Shown here: positions 41,689 to 49,808 of the stretch, in pieces
Layout: the number at the start of each line of letters is the position of its first letter
Numbering within the stretch: the first letter of the stretch is position 1
Source: Bacillus thuringiensis
GTDB taxonomy: Bacteria > Bacillota > Bacilli > Bacillales > Bacillaceae_G
Assembly (NCBI RefSeq): GCF_022095615.2
Contig: NZ_CP155559.1
Coordinates: 927,501-991,500, forward strand
DNA: 64,000 nucleotides
Direction of reading: 5' to 3'
Notes under the pieces: model-generated
Told to the model about the DNA's origin: nothing
The model's input: the letters and a program-made list of their open reading frames with translations, nothing else
Databases searched by the model: none
Made by a program: the position numbers and the translations under genes

Positions 41689-42255
41689 ATGACAAAGAAT
41701 AAAAATGAGTTATCAGTAGAACAACAAGAAGAATTATTAAAAGTATTAAAAGCTCGTTTTGAGAAGAATATGAACCGCCATGAAGATCTTGAATGGCCTA
41801 AAGTTGAAGAGAAGTTGGTTGCTAATCCTGAAAAATTGTGGTCACTTAATGAAATGGAAGTAACTGGTGGTGAGCCAGATGTTATTAATTATGACGAAGA
41901 GAAGGATGAGTATACTTTCTGTGATTGTTCAAAGGAGAGTCCTAAAGGCCGCAGAAGTCTTTGTTATGATCGTGAAGCGCTAGAAGCAAGAAAAAAACAT
42001 CAACCAGAAAATACGGTTATTGATGTAGCAAATGCTATGGGAATTGAATTATTAACTGAAGAGCAATATCGAGAGTTACAACAACTTGGGAATTTCGATA
42101 TGAAATCATCAAGTTGGGTACAAACACCTTCAGATATTAGAGAGCTTGGTGGTGCACTTTTCTGTGATTATCGCTTCGGACATGTTTTTGTGTACCACAA
42201 TGGAGCAGATTCCTACTATGCTGCCAGAGGTTTTCGTGGTTCTTTAAGGGTTTAA
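41689..42255 (+). CDS. DUF4256-domain protein
   Basis: A 188-residue cytoplasmic protein starting at ATG 41689 after ACGGAGGAC. It opens QQEELLKVLKARFEKNMNRH, with WSLNEMEVTGGEPDVINYDE, DEYTFCDCSKESPKGRRSLC and GGALFCDYRFGHVFVYHNGA, all parts of the DUF4256 pattern, whose members are about 185-200 residues. The CDCS and CDYR cysteines are conserved in the family by memory. Function unknown. Single gene followed by a terminator. Confidence 0.88.
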   Translation: MTKNKNELSVEQQEELLKVLKARFEKNMNRHEDLEWPKVEEKLVANPEKLWSLNEMEVTGGEPDVINYDEEKDEYTFCDCSKESPKGRRSLCYDREALEARKKHQPENTVIDVANAMGIELLTEEQYRELQQLGNFDMKSSSWVQTPSDIRELGGALFCDYRFGHVFVYHNGADSYYAARGFRGSLRV

Positions 42256-42315
42256 GTTTTATGTGAATAAGAAAAGGGCCTGCATTCAAAGGCTATTAAA
42301 AAATATTCTTAGTTT

Positions 42316-42364
42316 AAAAAGTGAAAACGTCCTCGATGAAATCGAAGAAGCTTTCACTTTTTTT
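42316..42364. terminator. Terminator between convergent genes
   Basis: AAAAAGTGAAA and TTTCACTTTTT enclose a smaller stem (TCCTCGAT/ATCGAAGA). Confidence 0.8.
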
Positions 42365-42552
42365 CATGTAGTTACCTTGAAGGAATCGTTACTTTGAATA
42401 TAGCTTTTTGGTTTGAGAGGTTCATCTGGATTCATTATTGTTACTGGAGGTTCTGGATCCCCTGCTGCCATTACTTGATGTGGCGATAATGATGCGGAAA
42501 ATAGAATAATAGAAAAGATACATACACTTTTAGGGGCAAAAAATGTAATCAT
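42364..42552 (-). CDS. Small secreted peptide, hypothetical
   Basis: A 62-residue protein starting at ATG 42552 with CAGGAAATT before it. A hydrophobic N terminus (SVCIFSIILFSASLSPHQVM) and AAG form a signal peptide. The remainder is proline- and aspartate-rich (GDPEPPVTIMNPDEPLKPKS). The general form recalls exported pre-peptides such as Phr signals, but there is no Rap-type gene beside it and no conserved end, so I do not assign it. Stop overlaps the terminator. Confidence 0.55.
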   Translation of the reverse strand: MITFFAPKSVCIFSIILFSASLSPHQVMAAGDPEPPVTIMNPDEPLKPKSYIQSNDSFKVTT

Positions 42553-42710
42553 AATTTCCTGCTACTCAAAATATAGACACATGTACATTCTTTTGCACTA
42601 AGAATATTTTTATCTATTGTTCTTTTGTCAATCGCTGCATGGACTACAAAAAGACCTCATACAGACAACCAGCACAAGTAAATTATTGTATTTCTCAATA
42701 AACAAAAATA

Positions 42711-42812
42711 ACTTAACATGGTAAAATAATAGTTGGATGGGAGTCCAATACATATTATTAAAATTAAGATGGTTCAAGTCGGAGGAAGGCACCTTAGGGT
42801 GTCTTTTCTTTT
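42711..42812 (+). ncRNA. Repeated ~100 bp intergenic element, copy A (possible small RNA)
   Basis: ACTTAACATGGTAAAATAAT, GGATGGGAGTCCAATA, AAATTAAGATGGTTCAAGTC, then GGCACCTTAGGGTGTC and TTTTCTTTTTTT. No gene stands upstream on this strand within 450 bases, so an independent transcript is possible. TAAACA lies 18 bases before TAAAAT. Nearly identical to 19816-19911 on the other strand. Confidence 0.5.
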
Positions 42813-43075
42813 TTTCAAAAAAGAAAATTGTACTTTTAAACGCAGTTTACATACAAAATAACCGATTCCTTATATGTTAAGAAACCGGTTATGTATTTCC
42901 TTGCTTTTTTAGGGGGGCTTTTTCTTGTAATGGTCTTAAATGATTGATTTAAGGTTATACACTAAAATTATAAATAAAAGATAGAGTAAAAATTATATAA
43001 GAAATAAATGTAACAAAAACAAGAAAACATATAAACTGAGAATTAGATACATATTGCTCTATTCTTTTTTTTATG
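42813..43075. other. Intergenic region with a hairpin
   Basis: ATAACCGATTC and GAAACCGGTTAT (42859-42893) form a stem with mismatches. The rest holds no credible gene. Confidence 0.4.
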
Positions 43076-44053
43076 TTAATTCGTATTCTTTTGCAAATGT
43101 GAAGTATCAATTGGGATCTGAGCTTTCCAAGATCCAATTACTTTTCCAATTCTAGTTATATTTACGTCTAAAGTAAGGGGCTGTTTAAAAACGTCTTTTT
43201 CTTCAGTCGTTATAACAAATGTAGAAACACCTTCGGGTCTATCATTATCACGAATGCCTATTTCATCTAATTTTTTACCTGCTGCTATAAGTTCAAAAGG
43301 AAGACGATCATCTGAATCCTGGATAAATGATAGTCTTCCATCATCTTTAATTTCAGGGTTTTCCTCTTGTTGCCCATTAATTTTACCATCACTTTGGAGA
43401 TCTAATCCTGATGTATCAAATTCAAATGGTACTAAACTTCCGTCAGCTTTTTCCATTCTATAATGAACTGATATACGTGAATCTGCGATAAATAATTCTT
43501 TGAGATGTACAGTAATACCTTGATCTGTAATTTTTTCATCAATAGGAATATATTTCCCATTCTTCATCATATCTTGTACGACACCATTTTCATCTCTTAT
43601 TCCTTCATTTACAACTTTATCATTTGTAATTGCATCAGAAAAATATGACGCAACATTTGTAGCCGCCACTTGTACTTGTGGAATCATTGCTGCTGTGAAA
43701 AGTGCTGCTCCAGCTACTGCTGTATAAATGAAACGTTTTGATTTTTTACTCATGTTTGTAAACATCCCCTTCTTTTGTTGTTTTTTGTGATTTATATTAG
43801 AAACATTGTCTAACTTGGAACGATTTTCAAATGTTTTCCATGCTTGTTCTACATCAATTTTGATTTCTTGTGGTGAATTTGCAGATTCTTCATCTAGCAT
43901 TACGTTTTCCCATTGATTTAATTTATTGATTTCTACTAATAAATCTTGGCATGCTTCACATGTATCTAAGTGCTTTGTGAATTCCTTTCTTATATCATGA
44001 GAAAGTTCTCCATCAATATATGTTTGAATAAACCCGATATCATAACATTTCAT
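43076..44053 (-). CDS. Anti-sigma factor with zinc finger and DUF4179 domain
   Basis: A 325-residue membrane protein read directly after the ECF sigma gene (3 bases apart). Residues 1-45 carry the zf-HC2-type anti-sigma motif H-x3-C-x2-C (FTKHLDTCEACQDLL). One membrane helix (FIYTAVAGAALFTAAMIPQV) near residues 108-128 is followed by an extracytoplasmic DUF4179 domain (YFSDAITNDKVVNEGIRDEN, DQGITVHLKELFIADSRISV). It should hold the sigma factor inactive until an envelope signal. DUF4179 proteins of this group are often longer (over 400 aa), so the C terminus may be shortened here. Confidence 0.85.
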   Translation of the reverse strand: MKCYDIGFIQTYIDGELSHDIRKEFTKHLDTCEACQDLLVEINKLNQWENVMLDEESANSPQEIKIDVEQAWKTFENRSKLDNVSNINHKKQQKKGMFTNMSKKSKRFIYTAVAGAALFTAAMIPQVQVAATNVASYFSDAITNDKVVNEGIRDENGVVQDMMKNGKYIPIDEKITDQGITVHLKELFIADSRISVHYRMEKADGSLVPFEFDTSGLDLQSDGKINGQQEENPEIKDDGRLSFIQDSDDRLPFELIAAGKKLDEIGIRDNDRPEGVSTFVITTEEKDVFKQPLTLDVNITRIGKVIGSWKAQIPIDTSHLQKNTN

Positions 44054-44056
44054 TTG

Positions 44057-44587
44057 TTATGCCTCCTCCATTTGTTTATAAATTTTGCGGAATTTCATTT
44101 TGGCTCGGACCAATAATGTTCCAATAGAAGATATTTCAATTTGAAGTACTTCTGCAATTTCTTTATATTGAAAACCAGAGAATTTCATGAGTAAAAGGGT
44201 TCGTTCTCGATCATTCATTTTATTTAGTATCGTTTGGACCTTTGTAATTTCTTCTTTTCTTATCCAATCATCGTCTAATGATGAAACATTCTGTACTTCA
44301 TGGTATTGTATTTCTTTATCAATCTTCGCTTGCTGCCTCTTTTCAGATCGAAAATGGTTATAAGCTATATAAGTAGAAGATTTAATCAGCCATCCCGGTA
44401 TGTTTTCAATTACTTTCCAATCGCTACGATATAATTGTAAAAATACTTCTTGTGCTAACTCTTCAGCGATAGATTGATCTTTAACAATCCATATAATCTG
44501 TTTCACAGCATAAGCATAGTACTGCTTAAATAAATCTTCAAAGGTCATATCAGAAGCATGACTTTCTTCATTTTCCATAGTTAACAT
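44057..44587 (-). CDS. ECF-type RNA polymerase sigma factor
   Basis: A 176-residue sigma factor starting at ATG 44587 (or 44578), with GTGAGG about 11 bases upstream. Region 2 is FEDLFKQYYAYAVKQIIWIV, AEELAQEVFLQLYRSDWKVI; region 4 is KMNDRERTLLLMKFSGFQYK then EIAEVLQIEISSIGTLLVRA. It belongs to the extracytoplasmic-function group and is probably inhibited by the product of the following gene. Its own target promoter cannot be fixed from one window. Confidence 0.9.
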   Translation of the reverse strand: MLTMENEESHASDMTFEDLFKQYYAYAVKQIIWIVKDQSIAEELAQEVFLQLYRSDWKVIENIPGWLIKSSTYIAYNHFRSEKRQQAKIDKEIQYHEVQNVSSLDDDWIRKEEITKVQTILNKMNDRERTLLLMKFSGFQYKEIAEVLQIEISSIGTLLVRAKMKFRKIYKQMEEA

Positions 44588-44694
44588 ATTAGTTTAAACC
44601 TCACTTTCAATTTGATACCTGTATTATAGAGAAACCGGAAAAACGGATTTTGTGACAGTTTTTCTAGTTATTTTTTATTATGTACTAAAAAAAG

Positions 44695-44722
44695 CATTCA
44701 TCTGATTAAAAGATAAATGCAA
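44695..44722. terminator. Small hairpin downstream of nothing evident
   Basis: GCATTCATCT and AGATAAATGC with one mismatch, followed by AAAAAA on plus and TTTTTT on minus; weak terminator candidate for a minus-strand transcript. Confidence 0.4.
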
Positions 44723-44871
44723 AAAAGGAAATGAAAGCATAAAACTATAACTCTTGCAGTAGTTGTCTATTAGTGTATAAGAAAACAGTTAGTTTGTTGC
44801 CAAATTGTATCTAAACGTACAATTTTCTTTTTTCTGAATCAGAATCTTGCCTTAAAGAAGATAAATTTTCA

Positions 44872-44940
44872 ATGGATGATTACCATGAATATATAGATAA
44901 AGTTCATCAATATATTTATAGAAAGGAGGAATTCAAATGA
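44872..44940 (+). other. Possible gene remnant with strong ribosome site behind it
   Basis: A 22-codon frame (MDDYHEYIDKVHQYIYRKEE then FK) ends in ATGA overlap with a nine-codon frame MKRDDKIGH whose AGAAAGGAGG site lies in the first. It looks like the joint of two coupled genes of which only ends remain. The frame upstream of 44872 stays open to 44816 without a start. Confidence 0.3.
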
Positions 44941-45117
44941 AGAGAGATGATAAGATTGGTCACTAAGAGAAAAGCTGTTGTAATAACAACTTTATCTTAG
45001 GGGAATGTAGCTCATTTTTTGTTTTGGTATATTTTACTTCTTCTATTTTTATGAATATGTATAATTACATAAAATTTCAGAGAAAAAGAGAGTATACTTT
45101 CATATTGTGTAATAAAG

Positions 45118-45153
45118 ATAAAGCCCGCCTACGGAAATAGGCGGGCTTTTTGA
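45118..45153 (+). terminator. Strong hairpin, terminator
   Basis: AAAGCCCGCCTA, CGGAAA, TAGGCGGGCTTT, TTT. It lies downstream of the remnant region 44872-45000. Confidence 0.85.
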
Positions 45154-45159
45154 ACATAT

Positions 45160-45261
45160 AAAGAAAAGACAACTTTTAAGGTGCCTTCCTTCGATTCAAA
45201 ACATTGTACGTTTCATAATACGTGTGGACTCTCATCCGAATATTATTTTACTAGGTTAAGT
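45160..45261 (-). ncRNA. Repeated ~100 bp intergenic element, copy C
   Basis: On the minus strand CTTAACCTAGTAAAATAATA, TTCGGATGAGAGTCCA, then a diverged middle, GGAAGGCACCTT and TTGTCTTTTCTTT. Start and end agree with copies A and B, the middle does not, as for a structured RNA or an aging repeat. It follows the DUF2798 gene on its strand, so it may be a 3' UTR. Confidence 0.45.
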
Positions 45262-45319
45262 TTTTGTGATAATAACCTTTTTTAATTGGAATGAACCAGA
45301 GTAGTGCATCACTTTATTT

Positions 45320-45568
45320 TTAAGCATCTTTCTCAACAAATGTGAATATTTTCATTATCCTTTTCACTACAAAGGGTAGCAATTTAGAAGCTAAAAATGC
45401 AAGCACGAAAGCAATTCCCCATGTTTTCATCCACGATTTGAGAAATAAAGTTGTATACCCAACATTCATTGAGACCATGACGAAAGAGATAATACTAGAT
45501 ATACCTAAAATCATAAAGAGATTAAAAATTATTGGTTCAAATTTTTTATTGATTTTCAAAATTAACAC
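45320..45568 (-). CDS. DUF2798 small membrane protein
   Basis: An 82-residue protein starting at ATG 45568. Two membrane helices (FNLFMILGISSIISFVMVSM and WGIAFVLAFLASKLLPFVV) joined by a short loop with LKSWMKTWG, the DUF2798 pattern (xxxFLxxWLxxWxxAFxxA). A positively charged tail follows (KRIMKIF). Function unknown. The ribosome site is weak (GAAAATAGGTG). Confidence 0.75.
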   Translation of the reverse strand: MLILKINKKFEPIIFNLFMILGISSIISFVMVSMNVGYTTLFLKSWMKTWGIAFVLAFLASKLLPFVVKRIMKIFTFVEKDA

Positions 45569-45849
45569 CTATTTTCTATATATGCTTTGCTGCCCGATTT
45601 CACCAACATCTAATCTTACAGTTTGAAATCTAGGTTGTCCAGTTTGTTTTACTTTGCTGCAATAGTAATTATTGAGACGTTTACTAGTTTTGCTGGAATA
45701 GGATCTCATGATATTGCTATCCACACCTAAATGAAAATTTTAAGTTTTTTATAGCATCGAATTTCATTTTGGGCAAATGTAATACCGCATCTTTAAAGTA
45801 TTAATTACACTTGAACTTCTGTACATTGCGGAAGGATTTTTTTATGAAG
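45569..45849. other. Intergenic region without a gene
   Basis: About 280 bases with no credible gene. A short open frame at 45650-45729 is discussed under rejected items. Confidence 0.4.
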
Positions 45850-45878
45850 AAAAGACACTCATATAAAAGTGTCTTTTC
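45850..45878 (-). terminator. Terminator of yjcZ-type gene 4
   Basis: AAAAGACACT and AGTGTCTTTT around a loop. Confidence 0.7.
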
Positions 45879-45888
45879 CGATAGTTTT

Positions 45889-45996
45889 TTAGCAGAAGCA
45901 AGAAGCTCCAACGATGATTAATAAAATAAACAATACAACTAATAAAGCAAATCCTCCGGCGAAGCCACAGCCGCCACAACTACCACCAAAGCCCAT
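45889..45996 (-). CDS. YjcZ-family sporulation peptide, copy 4
   Basis: A 35-residue peptide, MGFGGSCGGCGFAGGFALLV then [15 protein letters not shown], starting at ATG 45996 after AAGGAGGAAC. Same head-helix-tail design as the three copies between 17 and 20 kb. CATAAAGTA (sigma-K -10 pattern) and GGACCTGCTC are found 70-100 bases upstream on its strand. The upstream block is so similar (CATTTACTTTATG on plus) that gene and promoter were duplicated together. Confidence 0.88.
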   Translation of the reverse strand: MGFGGSCGGCGFAGGFALLVVLFILLIIVGASCFC

Positions 45997-46302
45997 AACA
46001 GTTCCTCCTTTAAATAGGAGGGGGAAAACAAAGGATCACTCATGTGTTTTAACGGATTCCATTTACTTTATGTATTTATGGATGAATGGAGCAGGTCCTT
46101 TTCAAAATAGATTTATTCTTAGAAGGAGTTCAACGGCAAAACAGGAGAATCTATATTATTCTTTAAGAGCGAATAAATGAAAAATAAACTATCTAAAAAT
46201 ATAGATAGAAATCCGCTTTTATACCTTTCACTAAAATAATAATAGCATTATATATTATAAGGAATACTTGTCCTTAATTGTAAATGAAAGGGGGGAATTG
46301 AT

Positions 46303-46716
46303 ATGAGTTATGGCTATGGTCATCCTCCTAAAAGATGTTGTGAACATCACAATGAAACTTTATCAACGGGTATATTACGTAGACATTCCGCTACGTTATT
46401 TCTTACTGTGGATGCTATGAATGTTGATCCCGATGATACTCGTAGAGTAACTGTTGAAATGTTTGATTGGTCATCTGGTTCTCCGGTATTGTTACCATTA
46501 ATAGACCCTTCAACACAAACATTGCCACCTAATCGATATGTTACTTTTCGTTCAGCAGCTCTTCCTCCAGCACTTTTTGCTTATGAAGTAAGAATCATTC
46601 GTCCGAAAGATAGAGATGTTGTTACGAATGTTTTTGGTCTTAGTGCAATCGTATTTAACCCACAAGAAGGAAATAATGTTTTACAACATGATTTAGCAAA
46701 ATTAGACCTTAAATAG
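46303..46716 (+). CDS. Hypothetical protein with Ig/beta-sandwich character, possibly spore surface
   Basis: A 137-residue protein starting at ATG 46303 after GAAAGGGGGG. N terminus MSYGYGHPPKRCCEHHNETL is rich in Cys and His and has no signal peptide. The rest is beta-strand-rich (HSATLFLTVDAMNVDPDDTR, RVTVEMFDWSSGSPVLLPLI, VTFRSAALPPALFAYEVRII) and resembles small non-secreted proteins of the Bacillus spore surface or exosporium. I cannot name it. Single gene with a good terminator. Confidence 0.65.
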   Translation: MSYGYGHPPKRCCEHHNETLSTGILRRHSATLFLTVDAMNVDPDDTRRVTVEMFDWSSGSPVLLPLIDPSTQTLPPNRYVTFRSAALPPALFAYEVRIIRPKDRDVVTNVFGLSAIVFNPQEGNNVLQHDLAKLDLK

Positions 46717-46754
46717 ATTTTATAAAAGTCTATTTATTGGGCATCATGAAACAA

Positions 46755-46788
46755 AAGAGTCGGATTACATCCGACTCTTTTGTTTGAC
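46755..46788 (+). terminator. Terminator
   Basis: AAAGAGTCGGAT, TAC, ATCCGACTCTTT and T. Confidence 0.87.
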
Positions 46789-46806
46789 ATCAATTATATT
46801 AGAAAT

Positions 46807-47231
46807 TTAAAAGAAATCTTTCATCATTTTAACATCTTCAATATTCACCATCACACCTTCAACTTTATCTTTCTTCTCATCTTTAGCAATCGTAATTTGC
46901 TTCTTATTATCAACCCACACAAGAAACTCATCTTTTGAGTCATCTTTATATGTAACGGTTATAGTAGAATGCACAGATTCTTTCTTTTTTTGATCTAATG
47001 TGATTGGTTTAGAGGTACCTTTTTGAACTGCTGAAACGATAGATTTTATCATGTCTTCGTTATCTGTTTGGGATTTGGAAGTAGTATTATTGGTTGTTTT
47101 GAGTATTTCAATGTATTTTGTGTATGTTCTTGCTTAGTTTGTGAAGGTTTATCTGTAGCCGAGGTGCTTGTACAACCAATTAAAGTGAAAGATAGAGCGG
47201 TTAGAGCGCATATAGATATGATTTTCCCCAT
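46807..47231 (-). pseudogene. Lipoprotein gene split by a one-base frameshift
   Basis: ATG 47231 opens MGKIISICALTALSFTLIGC, a lipoprotein signal with lipobox LIGC, then TSTSATDKPSQTKQEHTQNT and stops at 47049 in a shifted frame. The other frame carries NNTTSKSQTDNED and then MIKSIVSAVQKGTSKPITLD to the end at 46807, a small beta-rich domain with charged repeats. Adding one A in the run TCAAAACAACC near 47096-47102 joins the two into one 141-residue protein (total 425 bases, one short of a multiple of three). It is either a real pseudogene or an assembly error in a homopolymer. Confidence 0.7.
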
Positions 47232-47371
47232 AATATCCCTACTTGGTTTAATTATAACTATTTTCTGTAAATTTAGGTAGTTATTGCAAGGAGAAGGTGT
47301 TTTAAAGGGGTAAATTATGTTATTCATTCTCTATTAAAATCAAAATTCAAATAACTTTTTTCATATTTTAT

Positions 47372-47395
47372 GTTTAACATTTCGAAAATGGGTGT
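47372..47395 (+). promoter_or_regulatory. Sigma-B promoter of the YflT/CsbD group
   Basis: GTTTAA (47372-47377), 12 bases, GGGTGT (47390-47395); 49 bases upstream of the YflT gene. Confidence 0.75.
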
Positions 47396-47443
47396 ACTAC
47401 ATATAATATAACAAATAATTCATTTTAAAGGAGGAAGTTAAAG

Positions 47444-47833
47444 ATGGAAACGAAGTATAGTAAACCTTTTGTATATGAATTTATTACGGAGAAAGAGGTC
47501 ATGAATGCAGCGAATGATCTAGTGAAGAAAGGAATAGACCAAAAAGATATTTACGTATTAACACACGAGAAAGAGAGGACAGATAGAATCGCAGACAATG
47601 CAGACGTGAATACAATTGGTATAAAAGAGGAAGGACTTGGGACAAGTATTATTAATGTCTTTCAAAAAACGGGAGATCAGTTAAGAAATAAGATGCAGGA
47701 GTTAGGGCTTAATGAGGAAGAAGCGAACTTCTATGAAGAAAAGCTGGATGAAGGGAAAATCTTGTTATTCGTTAAGGATTTAGAAAGAGTCGGTGAATGG
47801 TTACAAGAAAGAAGATGCACGTATTCTATTTAA
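47444..47833 (+). CDS. YflT-domain general stress protein (17M-like)
   Basis: A 129-residue protein starting at ATG 47444 after AAAGGAGGAAG. It opens with KPFVYEFITEKEVMNAANDL, VKKGIDQKDIYVLTHEKERT, the YflT/general stress protein 17M domain (xDxxEVxxAIxxLxxxGYxxxDIYVLTHD). A helical C terminus follows. Function unknown, but the family is a sigma-B target; the promoter at 47372 agrees. It is first in a run of three stress genes (YflT, CsbD, GlsB-like). Confidence 0.85.
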   Translation: METKYSKPFVYEFITEKEVMNAANDLVKKGIDQKDIYVLTHEKERTDRIADNADVNTIGIKEEGLGTSIINVFQKTGDQLRNKMQELGLNEEEANFYEEKLDEGKILLFVKDLERVGEWLQERRCTYSI

Positions 47834-47875
47834 ATTTGTATCCTATAAATCTATTACGAAAAGGAGATTGGAAAT

Positions 47876-48076
47876 ATGAGTGAGAGCGGGCTAAAAGAAC
47901 AAATTACGGGTAAAGTTGAAAAGAAAAAGGGACAAGTGAAAGAAGGAATTGGTGAAATTACAGAAGATAGAGAGTTGAAAAATGAAGGGAAGTGGGAGAA
48001 GACGAAGGGAACTATAAAAGAAAAAGTCGGAAAAGTGAAACAAAAGATAAGTGATGGATTGGATAATAAAGAATAA
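47876..48076 (+). CDS. CsbD-family stress protein
   Basis: A 66-residue very hydrophilic protein starting at ATG 47876 after [29 protein letters not shown] then [20 protein letters not shown] is the CsbD repeat pattern, rich in Lys, Glu and Gly and probably disordered. csbD is controlled by sigma-B in Bacillus. It is 42 bases downstream of the YflT gene and likely on the same transcript. Confidence 0.88.
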   Translation: MSESGLKEQITGKVEKKKGQVKEGIGEITEDRELKNEGKWEKTKGTIKEKVGKVKQKISDGLDNKE

Positions 48077-48080
48077 TACA

Positions 48081-48118
48081 TGTTTATCAAGCTTTGGTTA
48101 AACACCAAAGCTTGATAA
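48081..48118 (+). terminator. Hairpin between the CsbD and GlsB-like genes
   Basis: TTTATCAAGCTTTGG and CCAAAGCTTGATAAA, 15 bases exact, loop TTAAACA. No T tract, so an RNA-processing or partial-termination site. Confidence 0.55.
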
Positions 48119-48150
48119 ATCCATTATAAAAATATATAGGGGGTCTAATT

Positions 48151-48402
48151 GTGGGACTTATTATTACGTGTATTGTAGGTGGACTTATTGGTGCGTTAGC
48201 TGGAATGATTACGGGAAAAGACTTTCCTTTAGGTATAGTTGGTAATGTGATTGCTGGTTTAATCGGATCTTGGGTTGGTAGTGCATTATTTGGACATTGG
48301 GGTCCTGAATGGGGAGGCATTTTTGTTCTTCCAGCGTTATTAGGTGCAATCGTCTTTATTTTAATCGTTACATTCTTCTCTAGAATGCTACGGAAAGCGT
48401 AA
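48151..48402 (+). CDS. GlsB/YeaQ/YmgE-family stress membrane protein
   Basis: An 83-residue protein starting at GTG 48151 after TATAGGGGGTCTAATT. Three membrane helices with the family's GxxxG-rich pattern: TCIVGGLIGALAGMITGKDF, LGIVGNVIAGLIGSWVGSAL, FVLPALLGAIVFILIVTFF. Members are stress-induced inner-membrane proteins (transglycosylase-associated in name only). Third gene of the sigma-B-type operon. A terminator follows at 48475. Confidence 0.85.
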   Translation: MGLIITCIVGGLIGALAGMITGKDFPLGIVGNVIAGLIGSWVGSALFGHWGPEWGGIFVLPALLGAIVFILIVTFFSRMLRKA

Positions 48403-48474
48403 GTATGATAATGAATAGTAATCTTAAGCTTATTATATATAGCTATAAAGTTAATAAACTGATAAATATACATA

Positions 48475-48513
48475 AAAAAGCATCCAATTAAAATAATATG
48501 GATGTTTTTTTAA
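48475..48513 (+). terminator. Terminator
   Basis: AAAAAAGCATCCA and TGGATGTTTTTT around 13 bases. Confidence 0.75.
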
Positions 48514-48526
48514 TGTAATCTACATA

Positions 48527-48583
48527 GAAATGAGTGAAGGATGAAGAACCCCCACTCATTGAAATTACAATTTCTATTATGTA
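48527..48583. repeat. Degenerate 3' half of a bcr1 element
   Basis: GAAATGAGTGAAGGATGAAG, AACCCCCACTCATT and GAAATTACAATTTC align with the last hairpin of bcr1 (AATCAGTGGGGGATGAAG, AACCCCCACTGATTAAAG, TTTCACTTTA) with many changes. Confidence 0.5.
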
Positions 48584-48784
48584 TTAAACCATCGTTACTT
48601 TTTCACAATTATTTATTCTTACGACCTGCCTCGGTTCTATATGAGATAAGTCCTCGCTATTACCTATATCAACTACAATTGTATTCGTTAGTATGTTAAT
48701 AATGGAACCAACTAACGTTGTAGCATGATCGTGTCGATAAGAAAATTGAACAAAATCTCCCTTGTTAAAGTTGTGCTCTTCCAT
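48584..48784 (-). CDS. DUF2187/YkvS-like small protein
   Basis: A 66-residue protein starting at ATG 48784 with TAGGGGGATC upstream. NKGDFVQFSYRHDHATTLVG, IINILTNTIVVDIG is the DUF2187 pattern (GDxVxFxx...GxVxxIxxNSVIVDI), a small SH3-like beta barrel. Function unknown. GTTTAA, 13 bases and GTGTAT on its strand (48823-48847) form a near sigma-B promoter, which fits its place next to the stress genes. Confidence 0.82.
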   Translation of the reverse strand: MEEHNFNKGDFVQFSYRHDHATTLVGSIINILTNTIVVDIGNSEDLSHIEPRQVVRINNCEKVTMV

Positions 48785-48822
48785 AGATAGATCCCCCTAA
48801 AAATAATGTTTATACATTATAC

Positions 48823-48847
48823 ATACACAAATTTATAAGGTTTAAAC
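48823..48847 (-). promoter_or_regulatory. Near-consensus sigma-B promoter on the minus strand
   Basis: On the minus strand GTTTAA (48842-48847), 13 bases, GTGTAT (48823-48828); one mismatch in the -10 (GGGTAT expected). Confidence 0.5.
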
Positions 48848-48921
48848 ATTTGGTAGTATTTTTTTAGTGTTAAGCTGAGAAAGGTGTAGAAAATTTATTT
48901 ATAATGAAAATGAAAAAATAT

Positions 48922-48946
48922 GTTTAAAACTAATTTTTATGGGTAA
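48922..48946 (+). promoter_or_regulatory. Sigma-B promoter of the rsbV-rsbW-sigB operon
   Basis: GTTTAA (48922-48927), 13 bases, GGGTAA (48941-48946); 38 bases before rsbV. Supports autoregulation of sigB. Confidence 0.88.
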
Positions 48947-48983
48947 TTAAATAGTAATAGTTTGAGATAAGGGGGCGGAAATG

Positions 48984-49319
48984 ATGAATTTGGCAATAAA
49001 TATTTTGCAAAATGATTTAGGTTATACAGTACAACTTAATGGTGAGATTGATGCGTATACGGCATCAGATTTAAAAAATAAGATTATGCCTATTGCAAGC
49101 GAGAAAGAGGTTTATATCGTAGTAGATTTTAACAAGGTAGATTATATGGATAGTACCGGTTTAGGTGTTTTTATAGCACTATTAAAAGCAGTTAAGAAAA
49201 ATGATGGAAAGCTAGAGTTTATCGGTGTATCTAAAAGATTAAAAAGATTATTTGATATTACAGGGTTAACAGAAATATTAAACTTGAATTCCGATTTTGA
49301 AAAAGTAGAAAGAAGGTGA
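48984..49319 (+). CDS. rsbV: Anti-anti-sigma factor RsbV
   Basis: ATG 48984 is used (GGGGGCGG eight bases upstream; ATG 48981 is also possible). The 111-residue STAS-domain protein has DFNKVDYMDSTGLGVFIALL, where the Ser in MDSTG is the residue phosphorylated by RsbW. Unphosphorylated RsbV traps RsbW and frees sigma-B. It is first in rsbV-rsbW-sigB, under a sigma-B promoter. In this group it is dephosphorylated by RsbY, encoded three genes downstream. Confidence 0.95.
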   Translation: MNLAINILQNDLGYTVQLNGEIDAYTASDLKNKIMPIASEKEVYIVVDFNKVDYMDSTGLGVFIALLKAVKKNDGKLEFIGVSKRLKRLFDITGLTEILNLNSDFEKVERR

Positions 49320-49325
49320 CTAGGG

Positions 49326-49808
49326 ATGATGGAGAAATTTGAAAAGATAGAAATGAAAATTCCTGCAAAGGCAGAATATGTGGCTATTATTCGTTTAACA
49401 ATGGCTGGTGTTGCGAATCGAATGGGCTTTGCTTATGACGATATAGAAGATATGAAAATTGCTATTAGTGAAGCATGTACAAACATTGTACAACATGCAT
49501 ACAAAGAAGACGTTGGAGAAATTGCAATTGTCTTCGGTCTATATGAAGATCGATTAGAAATTATGGTTGCGGATAATGGGGTTAGCTTTGATTTTAGCAG
49601 CTTAAAAAGGAAAGTTGGTCCGTATGATATTAATAAACCAGTAGAGAACTTGCCGGAAAATGGTTTAGGTTTATATTTAATCAATACGTTAATGGATGAT
49701 ATACAAATTATGCATGATGAGGGCATGACAGTTTTAATGACAAAATATATACAAAGAGAGCAGGTGGAGAATGATGGAAATCCAATCTCAACCTACAACT
49801 CTTACTAA
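49326..49808 (+). CDS. rsbW: Anti-sigma-B factor and serine kinase RsbW
   Basis: A 160-residue GHKL-type ATPase starting at ATG 49326 (or 49329) after GAAGGTGA. The N box is IAISEACTNIVQHAYKEDVG, the G1 box is VADNGVSFDF and the G2 box ENGLGLYLINTLMDD. RsbW binds sigma-B to keep it inactive and phosphorylates RsbV. Its stop lies inside the start of sigB, so the two are made in fixed ratio. Confidence 0.95.
   Translation: MMEKFEKIEMKIPAKAEYVAIIRLTMAGVANRMGFAYDDIEDMKIAISEACTNIVQHAYKEDVGEIAIVFGLYEDRLEIMVADNGVSFDFSSLKRKVGPYDINKPVENLPENGLGLYLINTLMDDIQIMHDEGMTVLMTKYIQREQVENDGNPISTYNSY

Noticed and set aside
42364..42552. Secreted peptide as a Phr-type quorum signal
   Set aside because: No Rap, NprR or PlcR-type gene next to it and no recognisable mature pentapeptide-heptapeptide end. 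Kept only as a small secreted protein.
45650..45729. Short frame reading ...TSFAGIGSHDIAIHT, similar to the FAGIGS start of cytosine methyltransferases
   Set aside because: Only about 26 codons, no start or ribosome site, and no other methyltransferase motif nearby; similarity over six residues is not enough.
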